A stretch of DNA of 7,104 nt from A07HB70 sp964512675. GTDB lineage: Archaea > Halobacteriota > Halobacteria > Halobacteriales > Haloferacaceae. Shown here one piece after another: positions 6,001 to 7,104 of the stretch; within the stretch, counting starts at the first letter, position 1, and each line of letters starts with the position of its first letter. Made by a program: the position numbers and the translations under genes. Under the pieces are notes generated by a model, which worked only from the letters and a program-made list of their open reading frames with translations, had not been told where the DNA came from and searched no databases. The DNA is taken from positions 1 to 7,104 of the forward strand of contig CAZEJR010000042.1 in assembly GCA_964512675.1 (NCBI GenBank), given 5' to 3'.

Positions 6001-6876
6001 TCACGTCGTCCGGTCGTCCGCCAGCGGTCCGTCCGGAGACCCGGTCGCCGGGTCGACGAGGACGGCTGCGACGACGGCGAACGTGACGGCGAGAGCGAGT
6101 GCGGCGGCGTTGACCGCCTGCGCCGTTGCAGTGTACAGGACGACGTCGCGGCCGAGCACCAGCGCGACGAGGACCGCGGCGGCGGCGGCGAACCCCAAGA
6201 CGCGTGCCGACGACCGCCCGGGGAGCCACCGGACGGCGGCGACGAGCGAGGCGTAGCCCGCGAGACCGACGCCGACGAACGTCGCCTGTGCGGCGGGAGC
6301 GTACGGGACGAGCGGAACGACGCGTGAGAACAGCGCCGCGACGGCGACGACGGCGGCGGCGGCGACGAGCGTGCGCCGCGCCCGCTCACGCTCGGTGCCG
6401 TCGTACGACCCCTCCAGCGCCCGGAGACTCGCGACGGTGAGCGCGGTGAAGATGGCGAGTGCGACGGCGAGATGGGCGGCGTGTGTCGAAACGGCGTAGC
6501 CGCCGGGCACCAGCCCGGAGAGCGTGACGGTGACAGCGCCGACGGAGACCTGGAGCGGCAGGAGGACGCCTGCCGTCGTCGCCGCGACCGCTGTCCGCCG
6601 GTCGACGGCGGGCGCGCGCCACGACCACGCGGCGACGCCGAGGATGAGGAACCCGGCGACCATCGCCACGAGCCGGTGGAACCACTCGATAAACGACGGG
6701 ACGCTCCGTGGCAGGACACCACCGTCACAGAGCGGCCACTGCGCCGAGCAGGCCAGCCCCGACCCCGTCGCGGAGGTGTAGACGCCGAGCGAGACGAGCG
6801 TCAGCGTCGTCGCGGCGGTAAAGCCGACGAGCCGCGGGAACGTGACCACCCCGCGGGTGCGCGATTCGACGGTCAT
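6001..6876 (-). CDS. ctaA: Heme A synthase (CtaA/COX15 family)
   Basis: A 291-residue polytopic membrane protein with about eight hydrophobic segments (near 15-33, 66-86, 97-119, 132-152, 170-190, 197-217, 226-242, 250-274). CtaA/COX15 oxidises the C8 methyl of heme O to the formyl group of heme A for aa3-type terminal oxidases. Diagnostic features are in the first half: YTSATGSGLACSAQWPLC (33-50) with the Cys43/Cys50 loop pair, FIEWFHR (62-68) with Glu64 and His67 matching the catalytic Glu and heme-ligand His, and His132/His135 (STHAAHLAVA), one of which is the partner ligand. The C-terminal half has no histidine, although bacterial CtaA has two conserved ones there. The ATG at 6876 is preferred over one at 6900 because an AT element lies 23-27 bases upstream of it. 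The gene diverges from malic enzyme and abuts rfcL. Confidence 0.88.
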   Translation of the reverse strand: MTVESRTRGVVTFPRLVGFTAATTLTLVSLGVYTSATGSGLACSAQWPLCDGGVLPRSVPSFIEWFHRLVAMVAGFLILGVAAWSWRAPAVDRRTAVAATTAGVLLPLQVSVGAVTVTLSGLVPGGYAVSTHAAHLAVALAIFTALTVASLRALEGSYDGTERERARRTLVAAAAVVAVAALFSRVVPLVPYAPAAQATFVGVGLAGYASLVAAVRWLPGRSSARVLGFAAAAAVLVALVLGRDVVLYTATAQAVNAAALALAVTFAVVAAVLVDPATGSPDGPLADDRTT

Positions 6877-6898
6877 ACCGGCTGTCGGTGAGCGGTGC

Positions 6899-6905
6899 AT
6901 TTGTG
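6899..6905 (-). promoter_or_regulatory. ctaA promoter (TATA-like box)
   Basis: On the minus strand this reads CACAAAT, with CAAAT at about -27 to -23 from the ATG at 6876. It overlaps the alternative ATG at 6900, which has no AT element upstream and so is less likely to be the start. Confidence 0.4.
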
Positions 6906-6909
6906 TCCT

Positions 6910-6921
6910 CCGGTCGACCGG
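6910..6921. promoter_or_regulatory. 12-bp perfect palindrome, candidate operator upstream of ctaA
   Basis: CCGGTCGACCGG equals its own reverse complement. It sits just upstream of the ctaA TATA-like box, in the ctaA/malic enzyme divergent intergenic region. No binding protein can be named. Confidence 0.4.
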
Positions 6922-6922
6922 G

Positions 6923-6938
6923 TTCGACGGACGTCGAA
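6923..6938. promoter_or_regulatory. Candidate operator TTCGACG-GA-CGTCGAA in the ctaA/malic enzyme intergenic region
   Basis: A perfect 7-bp inverted repeat with a 2-bp spacer. It also fits TTCGA-N6-TCGAA, the architecture found upstream of hmgB at 646-661. Its centre is about 54.5 bases from the ctaA ATG and about 62.5 from the malic enzyme ATG. Confidence 0.5.
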
Positions 6939-6939
6939 A

Positions 6940-6958
6940 CGGTCTGTCGACGCGACCG
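6940..6958. promoter_or_regulatory. CGGTC-N9-GACCG inverted repeat before the malic enzyme promoter
   Basis: CGGTC (6940-6944) and GACCG (6954-6958) form a 5-bp inverted repeat around a spacer that holds a GTCGAC palindrome (6946-6951). The same half-sites make up the core of the 6910-6921 palindrome. It ends just before the malic enzyme TATA-like box. Confidence 0.3.
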
Positions 6959-6961
6959 CAC

Positions 6962-6969
6962 GGCTTTTG
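6962..6969 (+). promoter_or_regulatory. Malic enzyme promoter (TATA-like box)
   Basis: GGCTTTTG places TTTT at -28 to -25 from the ATG at 6993, as expected for a leaderless transcript. A GGAGG at 6986-6990 also precedes the ATG, but the 2-base gap is too short for a normal Shine-Dalgarno sequence. Confidence 0.5.
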
Positions 6970-6992
6970 CCGCAGCCGGGTGAGCGGAGGGT

Positions 6993-7104
6993 ATGACCGA
7001 CCAGCTCGACGACGAGGCGCGGGAGTACCACCGCCGAGACCCGCCGGGAAAGATCGAGATCCGCACGACGAAGCCGACGAACACGCAGCGCGACCTGTCG
7101 CTCG
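6993..7104 (+). CDS. maeB: Malic enzyme (NAD(P)-dependent malate dehydrogenase, decarboxylating), N-terminal fragment
   Basis: Only the first 37 codons are present; the gene runs off the right edge. The stretch EYHRRDPPGKIEI (about 11-23) followed by TTKPTNTQRDLSL matches the N-terminus of the MaeB-type malic enzyme family, where PGKIE, a Thr/Lys-Pro segment and RDLSLAYSPGV open the malic domain. The enzyme oxidatively decarboxylates malate to pyruvate and CO2 in the cytosol, linking the TCA cycle to pyruvate and reducing power. Cofactor preference and any fused phosphotransacetylase domain cannot be judged from this fragment. The ATG is supported by a TATA-like box 25-28 bases upstream. It diverges from ctaA across 116 bp containing several palindromes. 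The symbol maeB is by family and not specific to a species. Confidence 0.85.
   Translation, partial: MTDQLDDEAREYHRRDPPGKIEIRTTKPTNTQRDLSL

Noticed and set aside
5487..6728. 413-codon minus-strand frame across the rfcL and ctaA 3' ends
   Set aside because: The translation is a Ser/Arg/Pro-rich low-complexity shadow of two well-identified genes.
6986..6990. GGAGG as a Shine-Dalgarno site for malic enzyme
   Set aside because: Only two bases separate it from the ATG, while a TATA-like box is spaced for a transcript starting at the ATG itself.
1..7104. CRISPR array, tRNA or rRNA gene, insertion sequence, toxin-antitoxin or defence genes
   Set aside because: I saw no regularly spaced repeats, cloverleaf-like sequence, transposase motifs or terminal inverted repeats. 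The genes present are mostly recognisable housekeeping functions.

Overview
The window is chromosomal DNA from a haloarchaeon (class Halobacteria). It is very GC-rich, its proteins are acidic with few lysines, and its genes are archaeal in type: a replication factor C large subunit with a C-terminal PCNA-binding tail, a haloarchaeal HMG-CoA synthase and a malic enzyme. Every complete gene start has an AT-containing promoter element 23-30 bases upstream and no well-spaced Shine-Dalgarno sequence, as expected for leaderless haloarchaeal transcripts. Genus and species cannot be fixed by eye.

Layout. (1) 1-584: the 3' end of a probably exported, Asn-glycosylated Ig-like or pilin-type surface protein. 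Its last 145 or so codons are clearly less GC-biased than the rest of the window. (2) 707-2050: HMG-CoA synthase (mevalonate pathway, archaeal isoprenoid lipids). It converges on (3) 2219-2947, minus: an XRE-type HTH regulator with a C-terminal domain of unknown function. (4) 3024-3656: a membrane-bound YdjM/DUF457-type metal-dependent hydrolase, divergent from the regulator. It abuts tail to tail with (5) 3657-4481, minus: a PP2C-like phosphatase. (6) 4573-6000: replication factor C large subunit, divergent from the phosphatase. It abuts tail to tail with (7) 6001-6876, minus: a CtaA/COX15-type heme A synthase. (8) 6993-7104: the first 37 codons of a malic enzyme, divergent from ctaA.

From hmgB onward genes alternate in strand, so there is no multi-gene operon. 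The functions are mostly housekeeping (lipid precursors, clamp loading, respiratory heme, central carbon). I found no defence system, CRISPR array, insertion sequence, RNA gene or obviously new multi-gene system.

The most interesting signals are in the promoter regions. A 16-bp inverted repeat of identical architecture, TTCGA-N6-TCGAA, lies about 54 bases upstream of both the hmgB and ctaA starts. Three palindromes are packed into the ctaA/malic enzyme intergenic region. An 11-bp perfect inverted repeat flanks the hydrolase promoter beside the regulator gene. A 13-bp perfect direct repeat lies in the phosphatase/RFC divergent promoter. Both tail-to-tail junctions have no spacer. Separately, the C-terminal half of the heme A synthase has no histidine.
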